From: Gemmataceae bacterium
Lineage (GTDB): Bacteria; Planctomycetota; Planctomycetia; Gemmatales; Gemmataceae
Length of the DNA stretch: 64,000 bases
Direction: 5' to 3'
NCBI GenBank assembly: GCA_025055795.1
Contig: JANWVV010000002.1
Coordinates: forward strand, 1-64,000
A program made the position numbers and the translations under genes. Positions within the stretch are counted from its first letter, which is position 1. Each line of letters opens with the position of its first letter. The notes beneath the pieces were generated by a model, which was not told where the DNA came from, did no database searches, and saw nothing but the letters and a program-made list of their open reading frames with translations. Below are positions 1 to 9,133 of the stretch, one piece after another.

Positions 1-26
1 GAAGTTGCACTGGAGCAAGTGTGAGG

Positions 27-260
27 CTAGCTAGCGAAGTGCCGGGGCAGTTCGAGCAGGTCGGCTTGGAGGTGGTTGGGGATCCGAGGGCACAGTTGGG
101 CCAGTCCGACCAGCAGTAACTCGGTCGGGTAGTAATACTGAGGCAGAACACTGAGGCAGTATGTCGGATTTTGCGTCGGTTGAGTGGCAGACCCCAGGTT
201 TTTTTGGGTTTTTTGATTGGGTTCGCTCCCTAGGGGGAATTGGAGATGGCCACAGTCAGC
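27..260 (-). other. Start-less open frame, possible gene remnant
   Basis: This is an open frame of 77 codons bounded upstream by a TAG and downstream by a TAG, with no ATG or GTG in frame. The distal half reads like ordinary protein (a Leu-rich stretch near YYYPTELLLVGLAQLC), while the proximal half is low-complexity Lys/Gln encoded by A-runs. I recognise no family. It does not resemble the missing C-terminal domain of the neighbouring flagellin. It may be a decayed gene end or a chance frame. Confidence 0.15.
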
Positions 261-335
261 CTAGACTTTTCTCACCGTAACCGCCCTATTATCGCAAACA
301 GGTTCGAGTCGCAAGGGTAGAAGGAATGGCCGGAA

Positions 336-1187
336 TCATGATGCAGTTTTCTTGCTGATGACCAGAATTTTCTTCCAAGTTAGACTATCCACGTTTGCCG
401 CGTTCGGACCGGTGGCTGTTACGGTGAAGTTACCCTGCGTCCCATAGACAACCGAGGCCAGCACTGTGTTACCCGTGTTGCTATCAATGGAAGCAACCAC
501 CCCTGTTTGGCCCGTATACTTGTTGATTGTGTTGACCAGATCGACCTGGCTACCGGCATTGGAGGCGTTGAGACTGATCTGAACCCCATTAATGGTCAAG
601 GTAGCCGTTTGCGTGCCTGTAAAAGCCGTAGTCGCTCCAGAAACATTAGCTCGAACGGCAGCTGTGTCCACGGTAATTGTGTACGTACCACTGACGGCGC
701 CGCCACTGGGAGAGGCACTCACAGACACGCCCGTAGGAGCAGCGTTGACACGGACACCCGCACTGCCATCCAACAACCGCTTGGAACCAAACTGAGTACG
801 ATTGGCGATGTCCGTAATAGTGTTGAGTGCATTGGTGATTTCAGCCTGGTTGGCGGCCAAGGAGTCGGCATCATTGACTCCGCTGTTGGCTGAGTCTAGG
901 GCCAGGCGACGGATTTTGTTCAACAAGCTGTTGATTTCGTTGAGAGCTCCTTCTCCTGTTTGCACCACAGAAATTGCTTTGTTGGTGTTTTCGATGGCCT
1001 GCCGCAGGCCCGTGATCTGAGCGCGTTGCTTTTCCGAGATGACCAGGGCCGCTGGTCCATCCGCTCCTCGATTGATTTTCAGGCCTGTAGACAACCGTTC
1101 CAACGAACGCATCAGGTTGTTGTTGGTAGTCATCAGGCTGTGCTGGGCGTTGAGGGATGCGACGTTGTTGTTGAGAACAAGACCCAT
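336..1187 (-). CDS. Flagellin, C-terminally truncated
   Basis: This is the filament protein of the flagellum, exported by the flagellar type III system. The first ~145 residues are a clear flagellin N-terminal D0-D1 domain (start MGLVLNNNVASLNAQ, then the RLSTGLKINRGADGPA core). Residues ~145-265 form a variable domain with a flagellin-hook IN-like segment (TLTINGVQISL). The protein stops at 283 aa with a non-flagellin tail (LTWKKILVISKKTAS). The C-terminal D1-D0 helices needed for polymerisation are absent and are not in any frame of the remaining 335 bases. I chose the ATG preceded by GAGAGG 8 nt upstream; a GTG three codons earlier overlaps that site. It lies downstream of an FlgM-like gene on the same strand. 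It may be a degenerate copy or a broken gene. Confidence 0.85.
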   Translation of the reverse strand: MGLVLNNNVASLNAQHSLMTTNNNLMRSLERLSTGLKINRGADGPAALVISEKQRAQITGLRQAIENTNKAISVVQTGEGALNEINSLLNKIRRLALDSANSGVNDADSLAANQAEITNALNTITDIANRTQFGSKRLLDGSAGVRVNAAPTGVSVSASPSGGAVSGTYTITVDTAAVRANVSGATTAFTGTQTATLTINGVQISLNASNAGSQVDLVNTINKYTGQTGVVASIDSNTGNTVLASVVYGTQGNFTVTATGPNAANVDSLTWKKILVISKKTAS

Positions 1188-1468
1188 AGGAAGCACCTCT
1201 CGTCAGACTGTGGGGAAAATTCCGGGCCGGAGCGTCCGTCCCGTCTGAAGGGAATATCGAAGTGGGACGCAACTTTTTGCTGACCAGGCTCTGCAACACG
1301 ATAGTTTTGCTCCAGGAATACCCCAAACCAGCCAACGGCATCCGGCCCGCATCGGCACGACGGAGCTTATGTGTCGCTTGCAGATAGTAATCTTCCCATG
1401 GCCCGCTGGTTGACATGCATACAATCAATCAGAGCGGATGCGGGTCACCACACTATGCTGGGAAAGGT

Positions 1469-1774
1469 TCAACAAGACTTAGCGGAAACGTTCTGCAGCC
1501 CTAATAGGGCCTGTGCAGTTTGCGTAGCAGCCTGGGACGATTGCAACTCACCAGCGGCCAGGCGGGCTGCCACCGCCTCCATGACATCAGCACGCACCTC
1601 CGGCAGTTGTCCGAGTGCGGTCAGAAGCTGATAAAACTCTGCAGTGCCTGGAGCCTGTTGGTCAGCCTGGGACGCTACCGATTCTGCCGTAGCAGGCATC
1701 GGGCGAGCAACCGGCGCCTTTTCCGGCAAATTACGCATCGCGTACGGGTGGCTGCCGGACGGATGGATTTGCAT
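1469..1774 (-). CDS. FlgM-like anti-sigma-28 candidate
   Basis: This 101-aa protein has a disordered N-terminus and a C-terminal part (about residues 45-93) resembling FlgM: a LPEVRADVMEAVAARLAAGE segment followed by a helix ending TAQALL. FlgM proteins bind the flagellar sigma factor FliA until export. The call rests on this pattern and on position directly upstream of flagellin on the same strand. GGAGG lies 6 nt before the ATG, and a sigma-28-like promoter sits about 50 nt upstream. No lengthy FlgM signature can be verified by eye, so a generic small flagellar protein remains possible. Confidence 0.55.
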   Translation of the reverse strand: MQIHPSGSHPYAMRNLPEKAPVARPMPATAESVASQADQQAPGTAEFYQLLTALGQLPEVRADVMEAVAARLAAGELQSSQAATQTAQALLGLQNVSAKSC

Positions 1775-1826
1775 CTCTAGCCTCCGATTCGCTTCCGGGT
1801 GAGGAAGTTTGCTTTCGCTAAAATGA

Positions 1827-1853
1827 TTATCGCCATTTCTCTGAGAATTTTTG
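1827..1853 (-). promoter_or_regulatory. Sigma-28 (FliA)-like promoter
   Basis: Read on the minus strand, CAAAAATT is followed by exactly 11 nt and then GGCGATAA. The sigma-28 consensus is TAAAGTTT-N11-GCCGATAA, so the -10 box matches 7 of 8 and the -35 box about 5 of 8 with ideal spacing. Initiation would give a leader of about 45 nt before the FlgM-like gene. The flagellar context supports the call; the -35 box is weak. Confidence 0.5.
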
Positions 1854-1998
1854 CTCTATTTTTCGCAGATGAGCAATGTTTTGCCCCTAGCGACGAAAAA
1901 AGCTACAGTCCAAACAAATGACATACCTTTCCGCTATCTCGTCCGGTTTGTGCCGGTGCCCCCAAACAGGGCATGATTGCATGCAAAGGTAAAAACTT

Positions 1999-4137
1999 AT
2001 GACAAACATACCGGCCGATGCACTTTCCCCTTCAAGAAGTGAACTTAGCAAGTGGCGATTGTCACATGCAGTCGCCATCATGTTTACTCTTGGACTGGGA
2101 TTGGGCATTCTCACCAAACTAGCTGCAGGCTTCGTCGGGCACTTAGAACAGATCAATATTGCGGGTGAATCGTCGGTTGATGATCCTCTGCAAAAGACAC
2201 ACCCGCCGGAGCATAAACACGAGAATTCACGCCTGATTCTCAGTGGTCTGGATTCTGCGTCATCGTCGCCCGATACTCTGGCCCCAGCTAGGGACTTGGA
2301 AAGCATCGACGTGTTGCTGGCTTTGGGCGAATATGAGTACGCTTTGCGCGAGTGCGAAAAATACGGAAACACCAACAAAGAACACCTTTGGCGTAAAGGA
2401 TTGGCTCTGGAGGGGTTGGAGCGATGGGAAGACGCGCTGCTCACCTATGGTCAAATCGCGCAGGATGCAGGTGAGCGAAGCGACCACGCACGCTTGGGAC
2501 AAGCCCGTTGTTTTCTAGCCCTCGGGAAGGATAGAGACGCTCAGCGATTGCGAGCAGAGGTTTTGCTCCAGTCCGGTGATTCTGACCAACGACTCGTCCA
2601 GGAGTGTTTGATATTACATGCCCAAGAGGTCTATCGCCGCGAAAACCGCTCGCTGTCTCCGGACCCCCTCAATGCTCGGCAGTTGGCCTGGCCGGCGACC
2701 CGCCCCCGGCATGAACAGCTCTGCGAGTGGCTACTACGCGGAAACAGCCGCAACAATTCACCCAGCCTATTAGGCTTACCTGAGGGTGTCATCCAGTGGT
2801 TATGGATCGAAGGGGAAGGTCGAGTCGAGCCGGCGGTAACGATTCAGTGGCCAAGGGCAACAGTAGCCGAGCATTTGTATCGCTTGTGTGCGGCATTAGG
2901 ATGGGAACTGCGGGTGGAAGACGCTGCCAGTCAACAGCGGTTATTCGTTGCGCAAACGGCAGTCAAGGTTGTGGGCGTGCCCGTCGAGGAAGTGCTGGAG
3001 GCGTTGTGCACGTTTGCCGACACAGCCGGCGAACGCCAGGGGTGGAGCTGGGTTATTGGCCCCCGTGGGTCCCGGGCTTCCGTGGATGTTTACCGCCGGG
3101 CCTGGCATTGGTGCGCTGAACACCCCTGGAGCCCGAGCATCCAGTTGATCCTGGCCAACCACTGGCAGCAACACCATACGGCCGAGGATTGGGTCCGGCG
3201 ACTGTACCGTCAGGTATCCGAATCGACTAATTCGGTCGAACGATTGGCGGCATTGTATAACTGGGGGTTGTGGGAAAGACAGCAGGGTCGCCTAGCAGCA
3301 GCAGGGGCGCGACTATACGATCTGCTGGACAGCGTCCCAGAAGGCCCATGGGTAGCACGGGCTCACTGGTGGCTGGGTCGGATCGCGTTGGACAGCGGTG
3401 ATCTGACTAACGCGGAACGGCACTGGCAAGCACTGATTACGCACCAAGTGGCGGAATGGAGCGCTGCCGCGCGTTTGGGCTTATTGTTCCTGGCTCTGCT
3501 CCGCGAACAAGACGCCCATATACACCAGATGCTCAATCAATGGCGGTTGCCCAGCCAGGCACCATATGCGGCCTGGTCCGACCTGCTCGAAGCCTGGGTA
3601 CACTACCGGCACCATCCCACGCCCAGTCGGGCGGAGGCCGTCGCACGGGCCCTGCAACGGCTCGACAACTGTTCGCTTTTCGACGCCGCAGGACATTACT
3701 GGGCCGGCCAGGTATGGTACCAGTTGAACAATCCGGAACAAATGATCCGTTGCTATCAGCAAGCAGAAGCTACGGGACGCAATCCATGGACGCTGCAGAT
3801 GCTTAACGCCTTAGCCAGTTACTATCATCAGGTGGGTCTGGTGTCACAGGCCCGTTCCCATGACTGGACCCTGCTGGCCGTGGATCCTAAGGGCTGGGGT
3901 CAATGGGCAGCCATACGACTGGCAGCTTCTTCCCTGGAACACGGGGAAGTCCATCTGTGCGTTGACCTAGCCTGGCGTTTGCGTCATGCCCCAGAACAGT
4001 TGCAACGTGAGGCTCTGCCGCTGCTTGGGGCGGCTTACGAACGGCTCGGCCGCTTCCGCTGGGCCGCCGAGTGCTTCGCTGGACGCTGGCCCGACGAAGC
4101 CCAAGCCCACGTCCACGCCGATCTTCCGGCCCGATGA
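1999..4137 (+). CDS. Membrane-anchored TPR protein with STN-like segment
   Basis: A 712-aa protein with one N-terminal membrane helix (about residues 28-45), so probably anchored facing the periplasm. TPR-like helical pairs occur at ~100-190 and ~380-700, with recurrent A-x-Y-x-L-G/W-x-R-G spacing. Between them (~270-350) is a compact segment (VTIQWPRATVAEHLYRLCAA... VPVEEVLEALCTFA) that resembles the STN/secretin N-domain pattern. TPR arrays are protein-interaction scaffolds; the partner is unknown. AAAGG precedes the ATG. It is divergent from the flagellar genes and convergent with the zinc-ribbon gene. Confidence 0.7.
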   Translation: MTNIPADALSPSRSELSKWRLSHAVAIMFTLGLGLGILTKLAAGFVGHLEQINIAGESSVDDPLQKTHPPEHKHENSRLILSGLDSASSSPDTLAPARDLESIDVLLALGEYEYALRECEKYGNTNKEHLWRKGLALEGLERWEDALLTYGQIAQDAGERSDHARLGQARCFLALGKDRDAQRLRAEVLLQSGDSDQRLVQECLILHAQEVYRRENRSLSPDPLNARQLAWPATRPRHEQLCEWLLRGNSRNNSPSLLGLPEGVIQWLWIEGEGRVEPAVTIQWPRATVAEHLYRLCAALGWELRVEDAASQQRLFVAQTAVKVVGVPVEEVLEALCTFADTAGERQGWSWVIGPRGSRASVDVYRRAWHWCAEHPWSPSIQLILANHWQQHHTAEDWVRRLYRQVSESTNSVERLAALYNWGLWERQQGRLAAAGARLYDLLDSVPEGPWVARAHWWLGRIALDSGDLTNAERHWQALITHQVAEWSAAARLGLLFLALLREQDAHIHQMLNQWRLPSQAPYAAWSDLLEAWVHYRHHPTPSRAEAVARALQRLDNCSLFDAAGHYWAGQVWYQLNNPEQMIRCYQQAEATGRNPWTLQMLNALASYYHQVGLVSQARSHDWTLLAVDPKGWGQWAAIRLAASSLEHGEVHLCVDLAWRLRHAPEQLQREALPLLGAAYERLGRFRWAAECFAGRWPDEAQAHVHADLPAR

Positions 4138-4229
4138 CATAGGCTCACGTCCTGATTGCAGCTTGTCCTTGCGTTGGTGTCCGACCATGTCCGCTCAATG
4201 CTGCCTAGACTTTGGTTGTGCATCAGCCC

Positions 4230-4940
4230 TCACATGCCTTCCTCGGGATACAGCATCCGACCGCAATTGAAACACCGATGGAATATACCATTGCGCAGCT
4301 CTAGCAGACATTGTTCGGACAGCAGTGTATGGCATCCCTGACAGTAGCGATTTTTGACTAAGGCAAAAGCGTCTGGCCCCTTGGCCCGCACCAGCTTGTC
4401 ATAACGTTCCTGCAAATCTTCGGGTAGCTGACTTTCCCAGCGGTGTAATTCTTCTTGACTCAGTTGCAACTCCTGCTGGAGTCGAACCAGTCGTTCCTGG
4501 GCTTCCTGCTGGTATTGGCCGAAAGCGGCCTGTGCCTGTTGCCAGCTTTGTTCGACATCGGCACTGGCCGCTGTCTTCTCTTCCAGTTCCATGATGGTGG
4601 CCAGGATGGAGTCCTCCAGAGCATTTTTGCGCTCGCGGGCCTGAGCAATCTCGGACAGTTTGGCCTGATATTCCTTGGCGGATGAGGTGGTCAGAAGTTG
4701 TTCTTCCAGGCGAGCCAATCGGGCCTCAATTTGCTTGAGTGCGCCCTCCTCCTCCCGCTGTTTGAGCTTGAGACGTTTGATAGTGTCAAAGTGTTCCTGA
4801 TGATGCCGGCGGGCCTGCTCCAGTTCTTCCTGACGGCTCTTGAGCACCCGGGGACCGCGTTCTATCTCTTCTTGCAAACGCTGGATGTGCGAGCGGAGGC
4901 GATGGGCCTGCCGGATTATGTCGGTCAATAGAGGGGTCAT
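4230..4940 (-). CDS. Coiled-coil C4 zinc-ribbon protein (COG1579 / CdsZ-FlgZ family)
   Basis: A 236-aa protein in which residues ~10-185 form a long charged coiled-coil hairpin, followed by a C-terminal zinc ribbon with C200xxC203 and C223xxC226. This is the COG1579 (zf-RING_7) architecture. Relatives include chlamydial CdsZ and Helicobacter HP0958 (FlgZ), which act in secretion and in RpoN/flagellin control; most family members have no assigned role. AAAGGAGG 9 nt before the ATG gives a firm start. It follows rpoD on the same strand after about 290 nt, so it may be part of that operon or separately promoted. Confidence 0.88.
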   Translation of the reverse strand: MTPLLTDIIRQAHRLRSHIQRLQEEIERGPRVLKSRQEELEQARRHHQEHFDTIKRLKLKQREEEGALKQIEARLARLEEQLLTTSSAKEYQAKLSEIAQARERKNALEDSILATIMELEEKTAASADVEQSWQQAQAAFGQYQQEAQERLVRLQQELQLSQEELHRWESQLPEDLQERYDKLVRAKGPDAFALVKNRYCQGCHTLLSEQCLLELRNGIFHRCFNCGRMLYPEEGM

Positions 4941-5230
4941 GGCCGATAACCTCCTTTCCCCGCTGCTTATTGTAGATGACTAATCAGGGAATAAGGGGGC
5001 AATCGGACTGCTCCATTTGGCAATAGATTAGTCACAACCCCTGCCTTGCGGCGACCCTCAAACCATTTGGCAAAAAGGGGGGTTGGTTCGTACAACAAGC
5101 CGCGATACGATAACAACTTGCAACGTCAAGGGCAGCGCACACTCGTACCGTCAGGGATACATCCAGACCATGCGCTGAACACGAAGACGCAACCAATCAA
5201 AAATCAGTTCCGTTGGCGGCAAGAGACGCT

Positions 5231-6886
5231 TTAATGCTCGTTATTGCGGCGGATGTCGAGGAATCCTTCGAGCTGGCGGCTACGGACTGGATGCTGCAAT
5301 TTCCGCACGGCCTTGGCTTCGATCTGCCGCACGCGTTCACGAGTCACCTTGAAGATGCGGCCGACTTCTTCCAGGGTGTAGGAGTAGCCATCGCCCAGGC
5401 CATAGCGGAGCTTGATGATCTCCCGTTCACGGTACGTCAGGGTTTTGAGGACGCTTTCGATCTTGTCCCGCAGCATTTCCTGAGTGGCAGCACTCAGGGG
5501 TGATTCGGTGCTCTGGTCTTCAATGAATTCGCCGAAGGTGGAATCGTCGGATTCTCCCACCGGACGATCCAGGCTGACGGGGGGTCGGCTGATGCGTAGC
5601 ACGCGTTTGCATTCTTCGTAAGGGATCCTGGCCGCTTCCGCCAGTTCCTCGATGGTGGGTTCCCGTCCCAGTTGCTGCACCAGGTTTTTGCTGATGTTGC
5701 GTAAGCGGCTCATGGTTTCGATCATGTGGACCGGAATACGGATGGTCCGGGCCTGATCGGCAATCGCCCGGGTAATCGCCTGACGGATCCACCAGGTAGC
5801 GTAGGTGCTGAACTTGTACCCCCGGCGATGCTCGTACTTATCCACCGCTCGCATCAGACCGGTGTTGCCCTCCTGAATCAAATCGAGGAAAGATAAGCCC
5901 CGGTTGCGATACTTCTTGGCAATCGAGACAACCAAACGGAGATTTCCTCCCGACAGGTCGCGTTTGGCTTGTTCATACTCGGCGAAACGTTTGCGAATGA
6001 CGGCGATGCGTTGACGCAAGCTGGCCGGTTCTTCCAGGGTCATCAGCATCAAGTCACGCAGTTCGCGTTCGGCGTTGGCGCGGTCTTCGCGGGTTTCGCG
6101 GCGATCTCCCCAGGTGGCGAGGCGGGCCTCCAGTTCGTCCATCCGCTGGCTGATCTGTTCCAGCTTTTTCATGAGGGGCTGCACTTTCTGGGTGCGGATG
6201 GACAGTTCCTCGACCAGCGTGGCCGTTTTACGGCGGCGGCGGCGTAACCGTTCACGCAGCAGGGCTTTATCGGCATCCGATGTGTGCGGATCAATCAGCC
6301 GGCAAAAATCCTCGTAGTTGGCCTCCATCAGACTCTCAAGCGTTTTGAGATTGTGAGGCATGCGAGCCAGGATCTGATCCTTCTCCAGGTTTTCGGTCTG
6401 CGAAATTTTGATGGTTCGATCGAAAGGCAGTTCGCCCCTGTGAACCCGTTTGAGGGTTTCCACCACCTGACGCAGGGCGTAATCGCATTCCAGAACCTTG
6501 CGGCGGAAGCGACGGCGGGTCAGCTCGATGCGCATAGCCAGTTGCACTTCGTCTTTGCGAGTCAGAAGCGGAATCTGACCCATCTGGGTCAGATACATCC
6601 GGACGGGATCATCGACATGGCGTCCATCGCCTTCGGCGTCATCGAACAGGCCTTCGGTATCAGCCAGCAGGTCCTCAGTGGAGGTTTCGTCGGCTGGGGA
6701 GGGCTCAGCCACAGCGTCGATGACACTGATGCCGTGCTTGTCCAGCATCTCGAGGATGTCGGCCAGGCGGTCCGGCTCGTTCATTTCGGGAGGCAAGGCT
6801 TCATTGAGATCGTCGTAGGTCAGCGAGCCGGTCTGCTTTCCTTTGGCAATAAGCTTTTTGAGGACGGTATCTTCGAGGTTATCCAT
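5231..6886 (-). CDS. rpoD: RNA polymerase primary sigma factor RpoD (sigma-70)
   Basis: The housekeeping sigma factor, directing RNA polymerase to -35/-10 promoters. Region 1.1 is at ~1-60. Region 1.2 starts at [17 protein letters not shown], followed by a long charged non-conserved region, region 2 ([20 protein letters not shown], then [17 protein letters not shown]), region 3, and the region 4.2 helix-turn-helix ([20 protein letters not shown]). At 551 aa it has typical primary-sigma length. The second ATG is preferred because GGGAGG lies 8 nt upstream, versus only 2 nt for the first. It follows dnaG by under 90 nt, the familiar dnaG-rpoD macromolecular-synthesis arrangement, here without rpsU. 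Confidence 0.97.
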   Translation of the reverse strand: MDNLEDTVLKKLIAKGKQTGSLTYDDLNEALPPEMNEPDRLADILEMLDKHGISVIDAVAEPSPADETSTEDLLADTEGLFDDAEGDGRHVDDPVRMYLTQMGQIPLLTRKDEVQLAMRIELTRRRFRRKVLECDYALRQVVETLKRVHRGELPFDRTIKISQTENLEKDQILARMPHNLKTLESLMEANYEDFCRLIDPHTSDADKALLRERLRRRRRKTATLVEELSIRTQKVQPLMKKLEQISQRMDELEARLATWGDRRETREDRANAERELRDLMLMTLEEPASLRQRIAVIRKRFAEYEQAKRDLSGGNLRLVVSIAKKYRNRGLSFLDLIQEGNTGLMRAVDKYEHRRGYKFSTYATWWIRQAITRAIADQARTIRIPVHMIETMSRLRNISKNLVQQLGREPTIEELAEAARIPYEECKRVLRISRPPVSLDRPVGESDDSTFGEFIEDQSTESPLSAATQEMLRDKIESVLKTLTYREREIIKLRYGLGDGYSYTLEEVGRIFKVTRERVRQIEAKAVRKLQHPVRSRQLEGFLDIRRNNEH

Positions 6887-6971
6887 CGGCATTACCTCCC
6901 AATGAAGCGGCGATTCGGCGGCAGGGAGCCTGGACCGTCACGCCGCGTGGCTGACGGTAGCCTTGGCATTG

Positions 6972-8804
6972 TCAGTTTTGAGAGCATGATTGTCCCCGCT
7001 GGGTTTCCTGCAGGCGTCGGAGGAGCTGGGCGGCCTGTTCGGCATCAGCGGCGGCCAGTTGCTCTTTGAGACTTTGACGCTCGGTGGCCGCATGCAACTC
7101 CTGCAGGCGTCGCAGGACACGCCCTAACCACTGCTGCCGTTGCTGCATGTATTGGCCGACCAGTTGCAACCGACAGGCATCCTCGTAGAGTTCGGGGCGG
7201 TCCAGCAGACGTTCCCGCAAGGCATCCAGATCCGGAACACCGCCGGCCTGATAAATGGCATACAACTCCGCGAGGATCCGTCGCAACCGCGGATGTCGCA
7301 TCGCTTCCGCCGGCCAGGTAGCACACGCCTGAGGCACCAGAGCCGGATCGGCCAGCAGAATCTCCACCAGTTGCTTTTCAGCAGCCACCAAAGGGTCTGT
7401 GCGAGCGGGGGGAGGCGATGGCACCGTCGCCGTCACTGGAGTGGTGACTGGAACAGTACGGGATCCCAGCGATGAGCGTTGGCGGCGTAATTGCTCCCAA
7501 CGGTCCCACACGGTCTCGTTACGTAAGTGCAGACGGTGGGCCAACCGGTTGAGCATCAGTTCCATTTTCAATCGCAGTTGCGGGCTGGCCTGCTCGGGCA
7601 CCACGGCCATGATCTGTAATATAGCGTCCAGCACCCGGCGTGTGCCTTCGACGGTCGTTGTATCATGCTGTTGCAGCAGACGCTGGAGCTTGAACTCCAA
7701 CGCGTCACTGGCAGACGCCAAGGCCTGAGCAAAGACAGAGGTACCCTCCGGTTGCACGAGCAAGTCGCAGGGATCCAGACCGGTGGGTAAGGTGGCTATG
7801 GTTACCTCGACATCGTGGGTAAGGAAAAGTTCCAGAGCCCGGTCGACCCCGGTCAGGCCGCCAGCATCCGCGTCGAAAACCAGAATCACCTTGGGCACGA
7901 TGCGGCGAATGAGGCTCAGGTGCTTGGGAGTCAGGGCGGTGCCCATCGTGGCCACTGTCTGGGCAAACCCGCACTGATGCGCCATCAAGACATCCGTATA
8001 TCCCTCGACAATAGTCAGGTAGCCCGCGGCTACAGCCGCAGCTCGGGCCCGGTCCAAACCGTAAAGCACCTCGCCTTTGCTGAACAGGGGAGTTTCGGCA
8101 GAGTTGTAGTATTTGGGAGCACGATTAGCCAAGGGGGACTGCGGCAGGATACGACCACCAAAGGCAATGGTCTGTCCGCGGGGGTCGCGGATGGGGAACA
8201 TGATGCGGTCACGGAAGCGGTCGAACCAACCGGCGTGTTCGTGACGGGGCAGCAGCAGGCCGATCTCTACCAGCAAAGCGGGATCAAGCCGATCCCGGCG
8301 GGCTTGTTGCAGCAACCACTCGCCAACCAGAGGGGCATACCCTAATCCGAAATCGCGGATAGTCCCGCCGTGCAGTCCTCGTTCGCCGAGATATTTGCGG
8401 GCCGTTTCGGCCAGCTCCGATTCGCGTAAGCACTCATGGTATTGCTGCTGGGCCCACTGCAGGGCATCCAGCCAGCGACGCCGTTGGGAGGCTGGGCCAC
8501 TGTTGGGCGTCTCTTCCAGAGGTATTCCTGCCCGCCGAGCCAGGATAGCTCGGGCTTCGCGGAAGTCCACCTTCTCCATGGCCATGACGAACTGGAACAC
8601 GTCGCCATGAGCACCACAGGCCCAGCAGCGGTAACGCTGACGCCGGGGATCAACGTCTAGGGACGGACGGTGATCATCATGAAATGGGCATAAACCTTTG
8701 TAGGTCGCCCCAGCCGGCTTTAAGGTCAGATAGGAGCCCACGACCGCTACGATGTCGCAGGCTGCCTTGATTGCTTTGGTCAACTCCACCGGATCGGACG
8801 TCAC
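6972..8804 (-). CDS. dnaG: DNA primase DnaG
   Basis: Synthesises RNA primers at the replication fork. The N-terminal CHC2 zinc-binding domain shows C39xxH42 and C60xxC63. The catalytic core carries the TOPRIM motifs (IVEGYTDVLMAHQ and VFDADAGG). The C-terminal ~150 residues are a helical DnaB-interaction-type domain. Length is 610 aa, normal for the family. The start is GTG with AAAGGGCG about 7 nt upstream. First gene of the dnaG-rpoD transcription unit, with a strong promoter about 300 nt upstream. Confidence 0.97.
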   Translation of the reverse strand: MTSDPVELTKAIKAACDIVAVVGSYLTLKPAGATYKGLCPFHDDHRPSLDVDPRRQRYRCWACGAHGDVFQFVMAMEKVDFREARAILARRAGIPLEETPNSGPASQRRRWLDALQWAQQQYHECLRESELAETARKYLGERGLHGGTIRDFGLGYAPLVGEWLLQQARRDRLDPALLVEIGLLLPRHEHAGWFDRFRDRIMFPIRDPRGQTIAFGGRILPQSPLANRAPKYYNSAETPLFSKGEVLYGLDRARAAAVAAGYLTIVEGYTDVLMAHQCGFAQTVATMGTALTPKHLSLIRRIVPKVILVFDADAGGLTGVDRALELFLTHDVEVTIATLPTGLDPCDLLVQPEGTSVFAQALASASDALEFKLQRLLQQHDTTTVEGTRRVLDAILQIMAVVPEQASPQLRLKMELMLNRLAHRLHLRNETVWDRWEQLRRQRSSLGSRTVPVTTPVTATVPSPPPARTDPLVAAEKQLVEILLADPALVPQACATWPAEAMRHPRLRRILAELYAIYQAGGVPDLDALRERLLDRPELYEDACRLQLVGQYMQQRQQWLGRVLRRLQELHAATERQSLKEQLAAADAEQAAQLLRRLQETQRGQSCSQN

Positions 8805-8838
8805 AGTACGCCCTTTAGCAAAGTCCGTACGGTTGTAT

Positions 8839-8875
8839 CTCCCGGTAACCTCCTAAGCGAGTGGTCGTCCGGGAG
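8839..8875 (-). promoter_or_regulatory. Inverted repeat enclosing an SD-like sequence in the dnaG leader
   Basis: Perfect 7-nt arms CTCCCGG/CCGGGAG enclose a 23-nt loop containing AGGAGG (minus-strand reading). No start codon follows that SD-like sequence at normal spacing; the dnaG GTG lies about 35 nt beyond the hairpin and has its own AAAGGG. The element could influence ribosome loading on the leader. Function is inferred only from position. Confidence 0.3.
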
Positions 8876-9080
8876 CCACTGCCTGACTCTACATACGTTC
8901 GTTTACATGCAACGGCCTTTGCGGTCGGTGGTCGGGTTCCCTTTACCCCGATTGGCATACTTTATGTGGCGTACGGCATTGGTCGGTCATAGACACGAAC
9001 CGCCGTAATCAACGCCCTTTATTGGGGTGGGGTAGACCTCGAGCGGTGCCGCGGCTCTCTGTCAGAACCATAAGGTCGGC

Positions 9081-9098
9081 GCATCAGTCCGTTGATGC
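9081..9098 (-). promoter_or_regulatory. Hairpin at the predicted 5' end of the dnaG-rpoD mRNA
   Basis: A perfect inverted repeat GCATCA-N6-TGATGC begins immediately after the predicted transcription start. It could be a stabilising 5' hairpin in the RNA or an operator overlapping +1. The sequence supports the dyad, not the role. Confidence 0.35.
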
Positions 9099-9105
9099 TG
9101 AACAC

Positions 9106-9133
9106 ATTATACCCCACTGCACCGATGGGTCAA
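9106..9133 (-). promoter_or_regulatory. Sigma-70-type promoter for dnaG-rpoD
   Basis: On the minus strand TTGACC and a perfect TATAAT are separated by 16 nt. Initiation near position 9099 would leave a leader of about 295 nt before the dnaG GTG. This is the best -35/-10 pair noticed in the window and suits a housekeeping operon. Confidence 0.65.

Noticed and set aside
300-320. tRNA T-loop-like sequence GGTTCGAGTC
   Set aside because: Flanking bases do not form the T-stem and no acceptor or anticodon arm fits.
6284-7069. Plus-strand open frame of 261 codons across rpoD and dnaG
   Set aside because: Crosses two well-identified genes antisense; reads as reversed sigma-factor codons.
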